From positions 372,001 to 436,000 of the forward strand of contig JADANN010000224.1 in assembly GCA_018806985.1 (NCBI GenBank): DNA of 64,000 nt, given 5' to 3'. A program made the translations under genes and the position numbers. How positions within the stretch are numbered: position 1 is the stretch's first letter; the number at the start of each line of letters is the position of its first letter. The stretch is from Angiostrongylus vasorum (lineage: Eukaryota; Nematoda; Chromadorea; Rhabditida; Metastrongylidae). The notes beneath the pieces are model-generated. The model did no database searches. It saw only the letters and a program-made list of their open reading frames with translations, and was not told where the DNA came from. Shown here piece after piece: positions 1-11,639 of the stretch.

Positions 1-54
1 GAAGAATTAACACCAAGTGCTACAATAAACCAAACAACATCTGTACCAATCTGT

Positions 55-60
55 TTTATT
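55..60 (-). promoter_or_regulatory. Possible polyadenylation signal of the TSC22-family gene
   Basis: AATAAA on the minus strand about 256 nt past the TAA stop at 316-318. No nearer copy of the hexamer was seen downstream of the stop. The assignment rests on position only. Confidence 0.3.
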
Positions 61-315
61 CGAAGTAATGTACTGGAATAAGATTTTGTCGATAGAAACG
101 AGTACATATTTTAAACTATATAGCAGTGGAATTGAGTTCTCATAGTACATATATACATTAGAATAACCGGTGAAGTGTCAATAAATGTTCTCATTTTCCA
201 GCAGCAGAATGAAAGTGAACCTGCTTCTGTATATGGTATGCTATATATTAGCTTATTCTAAACATGCAGTGAAGCGAGTACAAAACGAGCACAAAGTCAA
301 TATATGTAACTGTTA

Positions 316-3300
316 TTATTTCAACTGTTCAAGACCTATTTTTTTTAGAACGTCATCTGGTATGTTCGCTCTAAGCACAGAATTCTCGGCTTCGAGACGG
401 TGGACCTGCAAAAAAAATGGAAGGGAAAAACATGCATGCAAAGAATCATAAATAAAGAACAGAGGGTAAAGCGTTTGACACTGATAAATCCCTGAGAGAT
501 ATGCTATGAATTTCAATACCACTGGTGGCATCGTAGTGGTAACTTTAACACATATACGGCCTATAGAGTGGATTTCAGGAGCCTGCAGATGTATCAAGTC
601 GATTCTTTTTATTTTGTCGAATGCGAATTTATTGAGCTTAAAGGGATGGGAGGCTTGGCTTGCGACGGATACGGAATCGAACAAGGAACCCGATGTATAC
701 TGCAGAGTACCTACAACCACTGCTAAACCTAGTCATACCAACCATAAATGTAGAACAGAAATGTTAATTTTAGTTGGAACGTAGGAATAGACGTCAACAT
801 GTTTATGTGGAGATTGAGCGCTTCATTAAAGTGAGCCTATTCAGTAGATGATAAAATTGGTAGAAGTGTGACAACTGCAGCAATACATTAAGGAAAGGCT
901 AACATGTTGAGGTAAGTTAGAAGGAAAAAATGACGCCTGTTTAATAATAGAGTGAATAAGGAACAAAATACGTTGTTTATTCAATAGATCACAAATATGA
1001 AATTTCACAGCTTACAGCAATCTCGTTGAGACTTACACTAGACGATTTATATCGGTCCAGAAAAGATTCTTAGATAACTGGAACAGCTTCACTCAAATTT
1101 CTTAGCTCCGGTTTACTTTGGCAAATTCATGCCCATCCACTGTTCTCTTTCCCTGCCTATACTTTGTGAACTATAGAGTTCGAGTAATTGAACTTTCGTA
1201 TGACTATAAGCTTCTTCAGAAGAAACGAGAACTGTGGCTTGGTACACCGATACATGAAGGAGGTAGAAGCATTTCAGAGTGTTGAAACGCATAGAATTGA
1301 ACGGAAAATGACTAAGATACGAGGAGTAGATGAAGTATTTACAGAAGAAGAGAAGGTTAATAAATGTTGAGAATTTCTAACTTTACAAAGAAAGCAGAAA
1401 CTTTGGTGATGAAGTGGTTATAGGCAACTTGTAATATTTACATACGTTGTCGCTGCTGGATTAATCCCAGGATCCATAATAATGAAGCCGTTCTTCACTG
1501 CGGGTCAACATGTTTCCGAAAGAGTTGTCCGGAACGGTAAATATACTGATCTGACACATCCTAAGCCCATAATTGGATAAGCTGAATATATATTTCATCC
1601 TCTGCGATGCTATCTATGAATAGAGTCGAATGCATAGCACATCCCTCAGGGATTGATCAAAGAAGAACATTTTAAGCTCTACGCGTTTTTTAATGTACAA
1701 TAATTATGAGCATGTGATGTCTTATAATCTGTGTAAATCGATCACGAACACAGTTTGCTTGCTTTGAGAATTGCTAAAAACTTGCTGTACAGTTCAATCA
1801 GAGAACGGTATGTTGTTATTGTCATGACTATGACGGAATGACCTGTGACCGAACAAACATGGAAAAAAAATCAACTGAATCGCAAATGCAAAAGTAACTG
1901 TGATTAAAATGACTTCTACCTATACTTATTATGGTTTGACTCTTCACATATTAAGCAGATCATTCGGATCATTATCAGGTCGCTATCATATAGAAATGTT
2001 CATGGCCTTCCCATTACCAGGTACACATTGCACAGTTGAACAGAAGATCATTTAAGATAAAAACAAAGGAAGAGGAAAGAAATGAAGATAAAAAAGTTTC
2101 AAACTCTCGTAAAACTTACATGAGCTTCGAATTCAATAATTCTCGTTCGTAGTAAATCAAGTTCTTCTCGTACGGCAATCATTAGATGTGTTTTGACAAG
2201 ATCCTAAATTAGAATAGTAATAAAGTGACGTTTTTATTTTTTTCCTGATCGAAACAAATATGATTAAACGAGCAATTTCAGATAAATCTCATCAAAAATC
2301 TGGCCACGCTATATTTAGACCGAATGCATCTAAGAAGATAGGGCTTGTAAGTATTAGTGAAGTCGGGTTTTATGTTAAGGTAGCCTATCCGATTAAGAAA
2401 AGAACAAAAACTTATGTTGTCTAGAATTCGTGCAATTAAAAATATCCGAAAAGAAAGTGAGTAACGTGGAAATGGTGCAGAAAATTGTTTGCGGTATATT
2501 TGCAGAGGAGAACGCAGAATTCTCATGTTTTCGATTTTCGATGATATCATCATAAATGGGCGCGTGTAGTGCAGTGGTTAGAGGAGCCCTGCATTACACA
2601 TGGAATAGATCAGGCACCACAGGCTCATCTAGCCTTTCATTCCTCCCGGTTTGGCAAACTGGTACCAGATTTGTCTGGGAGGATAGTAGCACCGGCTGGA
2701 TACATCGGTAGGCCACCGCGAGTCATTGTGAAAGGTCAGATATGCATTCATTCACCTCTAGTCGTCAGACATACTAAGCAGTATTGCAAAATTATAACAA
2801 AACGGAATAGAGCCAATACCCGTTCCGGCCGTGTAAAAAATTGTAATGCAAGAGGTCCATATCATTCAATTAGGGTCACTAGTGCTGTAAAGTAGTTCAT
2901 TTTTTCATCCAGGTAGCCGGCTAAGAGTTAAACAAACGGCTCTAATCACTGCTACCTTTAAATAAACTTTATTTTACAGTGGTTTAGCTACGCCGATGAA
3001 TTTTTACGATACCTGTTAACGCAATGAAAGGGACTACCTCGTACCCCAGATGGAAGAATTCTACCCAACCAGAAAATCACTAGTCAATTCGAATAATTAG
3101 TACAGCCAGTTATACTATTAGCAGTATTATTATTAGACTATTAGTATTGCATACTATTTATAAGGACATAGAACTATCTAACTCTCATCGAGTTGATTCA
3201 GTATCAACAAAAAGTGTGCGTAATGAAGTCCCGGAGAACGAAAAGTCCAGGTTTAACAGTCACAAAACCAGAAAGAAGTAACAGAGATGAAGTGGAAAAA

Positions 3301-6300
3301 AGATGGAAAAATTGCGAGAACGTCTAGGTTAAGAAATGAAAATGCAAAAAAGGCCTTTAAATTAAAAATAAATGACTGAACGTAAATATTTGGCTTTTTA
3401 ATATAAATCCTAGATGTGATTATGTAGATATGAATACACAAACTTAATTATCATCTACAATAAAGAACCGCAAGTCCAAATATTGAATGGCTTACTGATG
3501 AAGATTAAAGTATGATGAGTTGTAAGGAATTCTTCTGGAGCGAAATTAAGGCACTGAAGTGTAGAACCAGATGAAAAGTGAGGGAAAAAAAAGGGAAAAA
3601 AAAATCATCCTAGGCACACATCATCAATGACGCTTTTTACCTCCTTTTTAAGAACGCTGGAAAAATCAATAGCCATGAAATGAACTGTCTGGAGCTTACC
3701 ATAGCTTGTTCGATTTTCGAGTCTATTGGTAACGTTGACGACGTTTGACCAGTCCCATTGGCGCCAGAAACAACACTATAATTGATTACGCTATCGACAA
3801 GAACGACAACAGTTGCAAACAAGATGTAGATGTCAAAATAGTGAGATTACATTTGCTAGTAGAAAATATAAAAACTCCATCTGAGAACATAGTAGAGTTT
3901 AAAAGCGAATTTTTCTTGCAGAATATTCATTTGGCCTCAATATCAGTAGTAACCTATTGTAACCCATCTACGATGAAAATCTGGTTTTGTTATCATGGAA
4001 TTGTGAATTCTTCCACTTTTAAGTTTCTCTCGAACTGGCGTTTCTTCAGTTCTCCAAACACTTGAAATGTTTAAAAATCAAAGGGGGAAGAATCTCCTCG
4101 AATGTTCCTCAGCTTTCTGCCAACATTAGAAAAACTCCCAAACAGCTATTTCACCACAGTACCTTGAAAATATCTACATAAGTGTTTAAATCCATTTATT
4201 CCTCCTTTAAACTAATTAATTAACGATGAAGGTCAGCTCTCAGTAAGAGAATTGGGAGAAGCTACAACAGCAAAAAATATGTGAACTCAAGCTGCATATT
4301 AAAAAATACATTGGTACATGGCCATTCAACGATTTAAAATTACTTCTTTATTATGCTCTTACTTAGTACTTAAATGCATAAGTACTAGTAATAGTAAATA
4401 AAGGCGTATGGAACTGCTGACGTCATTAAAAAATTGCGAAGTGATTTCCTATACTGTTCACATGACCCATTATAAATTAGTTTAAATGTTTTCTAGGCAC
4501 TAATAAGATTTTCTTTGCTATTTTCCAAAAAACTCTAGAACTTCTTTGTAGATGTCTTAATAGATATTATAAGTAATCCACCGCATGTTGTCGAGAAGTA
4601 AGGAAGAAGATAAATAATGTAAAAATGAGTGAAAATAAGTATGAAGATTAAAAAATATACTGAACTACATAAAACCCATTAGATGTAAAGAAATTCAATC
4701 AATTTTACCTAATCGAACGAAAAATCTGGCAAAATGTATTTCATTAAATATGGGAAACAACATGTCTCGTTATCATAGAAGTTTTCCTTTGTAAAAATAA
4801 ACAAATTGTTTTAAAGAACAAAGAAGTATTTCATGGTTATAACCTTTATTCACTACGTTCTTTAACGTGATCCCTTTGCCTTATTTTCTATTTGTTAAAA
4901 CCATCCATGAAAAGTTGTTTCGTTCATTTCTCCTAACGGTTTACCGCCTCATCGTAGCCTGAAGGTGTTCCTGAGCGTCGGACCATAATGGCTCCAGCGA
5001 ACCATAATTGCTATATCAGGAAAAACTTCGAAAGAATGGAAATTATCCTGGGCGCCACACAACCGGTGGAGAAGGGCCATCCAAGTATCCGAGTAAATAA
5101 GCTTCGTTCATTGACGAAACTGTGTCAAAAATTCGGATGCTTTTTTTTTCGAAAGTAAAAAATAAATGTATGTAAAGGGCAACAAACGAAAACTTTTTAG
5201 ATGCATCACCTATGAACGTTTTGCTTCAAAACCATCGTTGTCACTTAAAACAGAGAAGGAAAAAATTTTTCTGATCTGCCAATGATTCACACGAGTCAGA
5301 TGTTTGTTAGACACGAGACATGTCTTGTGTGCTCATCAGCTGATCTGATTTATATCATCGTCTGTCAAGTCGAAAAACTAACCCGAACACATAACATGTA
5401 AATGATTTCACTTATCAGAAACATATAGATTTCAAGAAGAAGAATGGAAGAAATGCAGTTACGACAAGATAAATAGCAAGCCAATAGTTAGTGTTATAAG
5501 GAAATTAAGAAGGAATTTAAAGAATAATTGACTAGTAAAGTTGTTAAATATGTGTGCCATCGAACTATAATTGACTTACGTGACGTTATTCAGTAAATCA
5601 GTACGTTTTGTATTAGTAACATTTGGTGTATTAGTTGGAGCCAATGAACTTTCGAGTCCTTTTTGTAGTTTCTCACTTGGTGGTTTTCGTGTAGGTCGAC
5701 TTAGTTCTGCAAATCAGTCAAGGCTTTGCAGGACGAATAAACATTTAATAAGCGATCTTTTTTTCGCATGCTACAATTTCTAATATGGGTTTCTCAGTAA
5801 GACCGATATCTCAGATTAGCATAATTCATGTTCTATTTTATTTCAATATGCTTGACCTTTTTTATTGTTCAAGGTAGAAGCGGTATCGGTTGGACAAACG
5901 CTGTTGGCACGTGGCTGTACAGTGATTGTTCTCGAGAACGTTGGCGTTGACTGAAACAGCTTTTTTCTTTTGAAGGTAGAGCGGTTTCTTCTAATAACTG
6001 AAAAAAGAATAGAAAAGACAAATTTAGCACATATGCTGTTACAATTTTTTTCAGTTAGGACTTAAAAAATCCTAAAAAATGTGTCGGTCCTAACTACTTT
6101 TACATAAATGTTGGGAAGATCGATCGACAATGGCCGAACTCCTGTTATATGAGTATTTAAAATCCTACACATTTAAGTCGCATTTACGTTAATCTAACAC
6201 AAATAGAACGACTTAACTCATAACTTCATAACATCATAACTTTACACTAATGATCAACCATAAGGTCAGTGCTCACGCTTCTATGCGATTTGGTACTTTT

Positions 6301-7910
6301 TTTCGGAGAAAGATAATAAAAGACCAACATAACAATTGATATAAAATATTATTTTACCTTAAGCATTGAATCCGATCAATGATTGAGACGAAACTAAACG
6401 TTCTTCACCCATCAACAGAACAGTACAAACTAGTTTGCATGTTTTCATCATCGATATCATCACCATACTCAGTCATGTCGATTCTTTTTACTGTTTTTTT
6501 TTCTCTTCAGTTTAACTCAACAAAACGACTTTTCCTCATTTCTGTTGATGTCGGCCACGATTTCTTGTCAATATGCTTATTTTCGTCCTCACCAACGGTC
6601 GAGATAACCATAAGTGGTGATGTTTCTTTTTTCGCAGTTTCACAGCTACTGTAACAAATATGTTACTGTATTACCCGTGCAAAGACGTCGTTATTTTCTC
6701 GATCACTTTCACTTGAACCGTCATATAGGATCGGCGCTCGAACGGATAACGTTTCTTGCTGCAATGTCTCAGAAGTCAGCGAGCGAACGGAACGATCTAA
6801 ATTGTTAAAAAAAATCAAATAAAGCTAACAAAACCGGATAATTATAACATATAACACTATAACATGTAACTGATGAAAACAACATTTAAACACAGTATCC
6901 AGCTTAGCTACTGCTGTCAAACATTCAGGGATACGTGCGTTTGTGAGTCGCCTGGTGGTGCCGTTCATCGATGGGTAGTCATCGCCCAACATTTTTTGCC
7001 CAAAGATTACATTAATATCGTTCACCGGAGCACGGTGAGCTAATCGTGCCTACTCAGATGGGCGAAAGTGGTAGAAAAAAAGTGGTATGGCAGCAGAAGC
7101 GAAATATGATATTAAATTATTCTGCCCACACTTCTGGGTTTTTTGGTAGATTAAATGGACATTACATATGCAAAATAAAAAAGCATAAAATGCTAGAAGT
7201 GGTTAGCATTTGGCATTGATCAGTGCCTTAGAGATGCGCCATGCATTCATGTTCATCAAGCATTTAGAGGTTGTTGAGTACATATCTCGCCCATAAAATG
7301 ACCTGCACTAGCTCATTGATGTATCGAATCAGTGTTGCTACCCTTCCATACAGGTCTGCTACCGATTTGACAACTCCGGACGAATCGAAGCTTGATGAAG
7401 CTCAGGCACGGTGTCGAACCAAGGACCGAATTTGCGTATACGATTGCACCTCACCGCGCTGCGCTACATACACCAAAGTGCATACGTTAGAGATTAGATA
7501 ACGATACAGTACTAAAGAGAAACTATGAATACGTGCACGAAAATCATGTCACTTGACCTCGATTCGTGATGGTTCGTTGAAGTGCAGTAGGCTCAGTAAT
7601 GCGTGGTTTGGCCGGTGCTGACGATTCTTTCTTATCGTAGTAATCGAAACATTGCCATCGACCACGTTTGTATTTGCTCTCTAGCGGGACAATCTGATAC
7701 GAGAACGAGTTTTTTTTTAGTTTCTCCCTCCTTTCGTACCGTTTTTTTCCTGCTTTTTAAACAGAAAACAAAAAAAAAGTAAACAGCAAAAACGATGAAA
7801 AAAGCGACGAACACGAAAACGTGATACAGTGGTGGATGCCGTTGCCTTGGACGGTAAGTAGCGCGAGTCGACGGACTGCGAGAAACGAGTATAAAGGGTT
7901 CGCTGAGCGA
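316..7910 (-). CDS. tsct-1: TSC22/bunched-family leucine-zipper protein (multi-exon, 5' end uncertain)
   Basis: Exons in coding order: 7910-7813 (start could be 7875), 7693-7558, 7039-6894, 6758-6675, 6490-6431, 5997-5857, 5706-5580, 3790-3700 (acceptor could be 3775), 2203-2120, 405-316 (TAA at 316-318). The last three exons read IDSKIEQAM, then DLVKTHLMIAVREELDLL, then LEAENSVLRANIPDDVL: the TSC box followed by the leucine zipper. In the family this forms dimers and acts in transcription and growth control. Upstream, VSRFR joins IVPLESKYKRGRWQCFDYYD, the N-terminal motifs of long isoforms. Phases agree at every junction except between 6675 and 6490, where the path is unresolved. An in-frame TAA follows the 6675 donor if the frame is read through. 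The low-complexity Ser/Thr/charged middle exons are typical of long isoforms. No initiator ATG was placed; a 5' exon may lie beyond 7910. Family identity is near certain; the internal exons are inferred. The symbol is the C. elegans name for the family member. Confidence 0.88.
480..730 (-). repeat. SINE-A copy (degenerate)
   Basis: It lies in the last intron of the TSC22-family gene. It keeps the 3' block (ctgagagatatgct), the core and the head end (ggaatcgaacaaggaaccc, then caaccactgc). Confidence 0.6.
1594..1684 (+). repeat. SINE-A 3' fragment
   Basis: Only the 3' block is left: gtcgaatgcatagcacat followed by ccctcagggattgatcaa. It lies in an intron of the TSC22-family gene. Confidence 0.6.
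2558..2782 (+). repeat. SINE-A copy, 3' truncated
   Basis: The tRNA-like head (gggcgcgtgtagtgcagtgg) is followed by the shared core (accagatttgtctgggagga) and the cgatacatcggtaggcc-like block. It ends before the 3' block. Intronic in the TSC22-family gene. Confidence 0.75.
4930..5110 (+). repeat. Repeat family C, copy 1
   Basis: It shares ctaacggtttaccgcctc, an aggtgttcct block and a final gggccat.caagtat block, in the same order and orientation, with 61,832-62,215. No coding frame was seen. Intronic in the TSC22-family gene. Confidence 0.55.
7205..7480 (-). repeat. SINE-A copy
   Basis: In minus orientation: the head (gcgcagcgcggtgagg region at 7450-7470), a B-box-like ggttcgacaccgtgc at 7406-7420, the core, and the 3' block (gatgcgccatgcattcatg) at 7232-7250. 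It lies in the intron between TSC22-family exons 7693-7558 and 7039-6894. Confidence 0.65.
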
Positions 7911-7919
7911 CTGAAAGAG

Positions 7920-8680
7920 CAATATTCCCAAGAAATAAACTTTGTTTGTAGGCCAAAAAAAAAGGATTTTTACGTTATGAAAATGGAAATCACAATAAAA
8001 AAAAATGTTTTTGATATTTATCCGTTGCTTTTAATCCAATTCAATTCGATGACCTCGTCATCTGATTGATTCATTACAAGAACGCAATTATTTGTGTTCA
8101 CTTTCAGAATTACTAAAAAATGGACTTGTACAGAAACCGGTTGTCCAGGATAGCGGCTCGTAAACGATTTATAATAAAAGTCTCAATTAATAGTTATAAA
8201 AAATAGGGATAAATGTATAAGGAGCTGCTCTAGAGCATGGAACATCGTAGAACTAGTCAAGTCGAGCAATGTTTCTCGTCTTCAAGATCGATTTGTAAAG
8301 TTTGAAGAAATATAAGAACGGCAAATAAGTGACTGTTAAATATTTTAATATTTCAAAAATAAGGAAAAAAAGACCTGGGTCTTTAAAGTTGGTTAAGTTA
8401 AGAGAGAAATTCAAAAAAAGTGAAGTATTTTGCAAAAAATGACAAATGAATATGACATAACAACACTCGCTTATGGGAACTTATGAGAGAGCATGAGAAA
8501 GAAAAATGAAACGAACAACAGAGAAATGCAGAAACACAGAAATATTGTTTAACCGCTGCAGTCGTAATTCTTGCGAAGTACAGAAAGGCAAAAAAAAACT
8601 TGAACGGAGGAGCGTTCCAGAAATGCGTTCAAAAGCCATTTCACTTTAGTCATTTTGATGAGAAATACAATGTCTAGTTG
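7920..8680. other. No gene identified
   Basis: AT-rich sequence with stop codons in all frames. Missing 5' exons or the promoter of the TSC22-family gene may lie here or farther right; no exon could be supported. Confidence 0.4.
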
Positions 8681-8682
8681 CG

Positions 8683-9122
8683 AAATACACCACCACACCA
8701 TGGGGGGTCCTCCGTTTTACCTGTCTCTCAGCTACTTCAATCGATCAGAGCCATCAGCAATCACCCGTCAACGGGATTGATTTAGGGAACCCAAATCGGC
8801 AACGAACCTAGTTAAACAGGGGCTGAAGTTGGAATCACAATCCTAACCTTTTTTTTTATTTACTGCCTAGTACTGCCTAGTATAATTTTTAACGGCAGGG
8901 TATCATGTGAAATAGAACTAAGATGCTGCTGAGATATTTGCAAAACTCCGGACCGCAGGTGTCTGCGGTGGGGAACGAACACGCTATTGTCCTTTCCGGG
9001 GAGTAACGCATTCACCAACCCACCATGCAAGTCCTTCGTTTCGCCTGTCTTTCAGCATTATAGAAGTTATATTTCGCAACATACCCTGCCGTTAAAAAGA
9101 ATAGGCTGTAAATAAAAAAGGT
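8683..9122 (-). repeat. Two overlapping SINE-B segments
   Basis: 8683-8885 holds the accaccacaccatgg head and gccatcagcaatcacccgtc body. 8890-9122 repeats the whole order: aacggcagggtat, agatatttgcaaaactccgg, ccgcaggtgtctgcgg, tcctttccggggagtaacgc, ccaccatgc and the tail. The doubling suggests insertion of one copy into or beside another. Confidence 0.7.
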
Positions 9123-9279
9123 TAACAATGTCTAGTGTTAAAAAAATATCCGAGTGAGAAATCTATATAATACGTAAAGTATACGTATTGACAATAACCG
9201 CAAACAAATCAATACAGGGAAAATTCTGTGTGGGTAACGTCTAGAAATGTAGTCTCACACTTTGTTTTATTTAAGAAAG

Positions 9280-9640
9280 AACTTAATTAAAAAACCCTTA
9301 TGTAGAAATGAAAAAAACAAAGTGCGAACTAAAATTATTAAAGTGTAAATATGAAAACTAGATTACAAGATTATTAAAATTGTAAACGATTAAACTATTA
9401 AATTATTCTACCACGTCATCAAATCCAGTTAATTTAAATTATAACTAAAATAAGTAAAATGAAACATAATTAGTAGTAATTGATTATTAATAGGTAACCA
9501 TTAATTATAAGTAATTAGTCATAATATAACAAGTGATTAAAAATTAGAAATAAAATTAATTAAAACAGTTGCAATTAATAATAATAACGATGTAATCATA
9601 ATCATAGCAATAATTGTATAAGTAAACCTTTTATCTACTT
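9280..9640. other. Very AT-rich spacer
   Basis: Dominated by TAATTA/AATTAA runs with no coding frame. The PLE fragment to its right begins abruptly at its edge, so this is where that element is truncated. Confidence 0.5.
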
Positions 9641-9653
9641 TTTTTTCCACCCT

Positions 9654-10389
9654 TCACACACAAAGAGGGCGCTTGTGAGAAACATGTTTCGAACAGCCAC
9701 CTCTGTGTGCACAACCAGGGAACTAAAGGAAGAATCGCGCGACTTGGCTCGGCAAATAGCCATCTCCAATGGCTACGAAATAGTAACCCCACGAGATAAG
9801 TTTAGAAGGAGAGCGACGCGCCCAAGCGAAACACTTAGCCAAAAGAAAGTGCCGTTTATGTTGTTCTTTATTAGTGATGAAGTAAGCGTAGCTATTAAAC
9901 GATGCTTAAGAAGGGCAGGTCTAGAGGAATCGGTAGCGATAGTTGAAATACCACCGGCTACTCTACGTCGTCAGTTAGTTCGTAACCGCCTGTATGACCG
10001 TCTATGCGAAACAACAAACTGCGTAATTTGCCCTTACGGCAGAGACGGTGATTGCATGAGCTCAGGTACGATATACCTGTTCTCTTGTAATAATTGCGGA
10101 GATGAATATATTGGCGAGACGGGCAGACCCTTGTGTCTCCGTATAAAAGAACACCTAGATGGCAAACGAAAACTAAGACAAAATACCCCACTAGGCATGC
10201 ATAGGATATAAAAAGCATAGCGGAGACGATTTTGAAGTAAAAGTCAATATCCTTGCGCAGTAGACTAAAACAGCGCGAAAACTTCTTGAGGCTTTTTGGA
10301 TAAATGCCAAAAACCCTACAATGAATAGCAGGGATGAATGCCCAGAGGTCATACGCGACCTGACCCCGTATGTTCGCATCAATTTCTGA
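9654..10389 (+). pseudogene. Penelope-like element: 3' end of ORF with GIY-YIG endonuclease
   Basis: A 5'-truncated PLE polyprotein. It opens just after the RT region (HTKRALVRNMFRTATSVC), passes a Cys motif (TTNCVICPYGRDGDC) and enters the GIY-YIG domain (YLFSCNNCGDEYIGETG, then RPLCLRIKEHLDG). The frame is open from 9675 to a stop at 10209-10211. Beyond it another frame resumes at about 10205 (HSGDDFEVKVNILAQ), has one internal stop, continues (RDECPEVIRDLTPYVRINF) and ends in TGA at 10387-10389, probably the natural end. PLEs are retroelements with a telomerase-like RT fused to a GIY-YIG nuclease. This copy lacks the RT and has at least two disabling changes. It is followed after 53 bp by the element's terminal repeat. 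Confidence 0.85.
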
Positions 10390-10442
10390 TGTGGGATGGT
10401 GCACTCATCAACCTTATGCCACTATAATCAGCTGTTCTAATT

Positions 10443-10757
10443 TTCCTCATTGGAAGTCACGAAAAAAAGCGATGAGTGTTTCGAGAAGCTGTTGACCATA
10501 TTACCATAGAGTTTTTCGTCTTTTTGTAGGTGTTATTGAAACGTTTGGCCCTAGTAAATTGTATGTCAGTATACCCTTCCAGGCTCTGAGGAAGGCGACA
10601 CTGCCGAAACGTAGGCTGCTGTTGTACTGTATTGTGTTTTTTCTATGGAAGTAAATGTATGCTGTTTAACAACCTCGCGATTGCTGAACAAGAAAACGAC
10701 GCATTCATATTCCAATGCCGAGGTTAATAGAAAGTCGATCCTGGGAACTTTTTAAAT
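10443..10757 (+). repeat. PLE terminal repeat, left arm of inverted pair
   Basis: About 315 bp that recurs as a near-identical reverse complement at 11,319-11,634. It contains ttgtatgtcagtataccctt, the ribozyme-like motif at 10,586-10,613 and caacctcgcgattgctgaac. The separating ~560 bp holds SINE-B and SINE-D copies. Confidence 0.85.
10586..10613 (+). ncRNA. Hammerhead-ribozyme-like core in PLE terminal repeat
   Basis: CTGAGGA, then a short hairpin (aggc / gcc), then GAAAC and GT. This is the order of the hammerhead core (CUGANGA, helix II, GAAA). Metazoan PLE terminal repeats are known to carry minimal hammerheads thought to act as dimers. Here the expected C at the cleavage position is A (GTA), so this arm may be inactive. 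Confidence 0.45.
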
Positions 10758-10761
10758 ACTG

Positions 10762-10930
10762 TTTACTGCAATTCTTTAAGGGTCTCATGTGAAATGCAAC
10801 CACAATGATACGCGCTGGCCCCCGGAAAGGGTACTACCGAGTCCGACCCCCACCGCAGACCCCCTGCGGTCCGGAGTTTTGCGAATACCTCAGCATCGTT
10901 GTAATTACATTAGTATTATGCATTATTATA
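10762..10930 (+). repeat. SINE-B copy, 5' truncated
   Basis: ccccggaaagggtact, ccccaccgcagacccc, tgcggtccggagttttgcga and cctcagcatcgttg follow in SINE-B order. The copy lies between the two PLE arms. Confidence 0.65.
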
Positions 10931-10954
10931 TTAAGGTACAGATATCACAGTGGT

Positions 10955-11245
10955 AGTGACGTCGATCATCACGAGAGCGGTGCTGGTTGGACACCGCTCT
11001 GGGTTCACCAACCCTCCCATCTTCCCCGGGGTTGGGAAATTAGTACCGGACTTGTCCGGAAAAAGATTCACTCGCTGCAATCCAAATGAGGACGCTTCAG
11101 CTCGGCGATTCTCAGGAATCTAACGATAGTCGACTCGACCAGCGTTCTACAACATTCAGGATGAAATAAAAATCCTCAAGCAGCAGCCGAAACCACACGT
11201 TTAACTTGGAAGACCTTCGTCGATGATGAATGCGAGAAAACGAAC
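10955..11245 (+). repeat. SINE-D copy
   Basis: It shares with 47,129-47,425 the order: gctggttgga, caccaaccctcccatc, ggacttgtccggaaaaagat, ctgcaatcc, gtcgactcgaccagcgttct, aggatgaaat. It lies between the PLE arms. Confidence 0.65.
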
Positions 11246-11318
11246 TGACTGTGAGACGTGCTTGGATCTGCACAGTACACGTGAAAACGGATCGTATAAA
11301 AACAAAAACGGGAAAAAA

Positions 11319-11634
11319 AATAGTTCCCAGGATCGACTTTCTATTAACCTCGGCATTGGAATATGAATGCGTCGTTTTCTTGTTCAGCAATCGCGAGGTT
11401 GTTAAACAGCATACATTTACTTCCATAGAAAAACACAATACAATACAACAGTAGCTGACGTTTCGGCAGTATCGCCTTCTTCAGAGCCTGGAAGGGTATA
11501 CTGACATACAATTTACTAGGCCAAACGCTTCAATGACACTTACAAAAAGACGAAAAACTCTATGGTAATTACATGGTCAACAGCTTCTCGAAAAAACTCA
11601 CCGCTTTTTACGTGCCTTCCCATGAGGAAAAAAA
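11319..11634 (-). repeat. PLE terminal repeat, right arm of inverted pair
   Basis: Reverse complement of 10,443-10,757, with only scattered mismatches and small indels by eye. A third, partial copy in this orientation is at 29,222-29,336. Confidence 0.85.
11457..11484 (-). ncRNA. Hammerhead-ribozyme-like core in PLE terminal repeat
   Basis: On the minus strand: CTGAAGA, hairpin aggcgatactgcc, GAAAC, GTC. Unlike the left arm it keeps the GTC cleavage triplet. ACGT at the helix III position could pair only between two molecules. Confidence 0.5.
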
Positions 11635-11639
11635 AGAAA

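Noticed and set aside
5576..5578. TAA right after NNVT considered as the end of the TSC22-family gene
   Set aside because: A canonical GTAAGT donor precedes it, and its phase matches the TSC-box exon at 3790-3700, so splicing is the better reading.
7406..7420. B-box-like sequence considered as part of a tRNA gene
   Set aside because: It belongs to the head of a SINE-A copy; no cloverleaf with paired acceptor stem can be formed.
9280..9640. AT-rich block considered as an origin or matrix attachment region
   Set aside because: Only base composition supports it; similar blocks occur at 11.7-11.95 kb without other signals.
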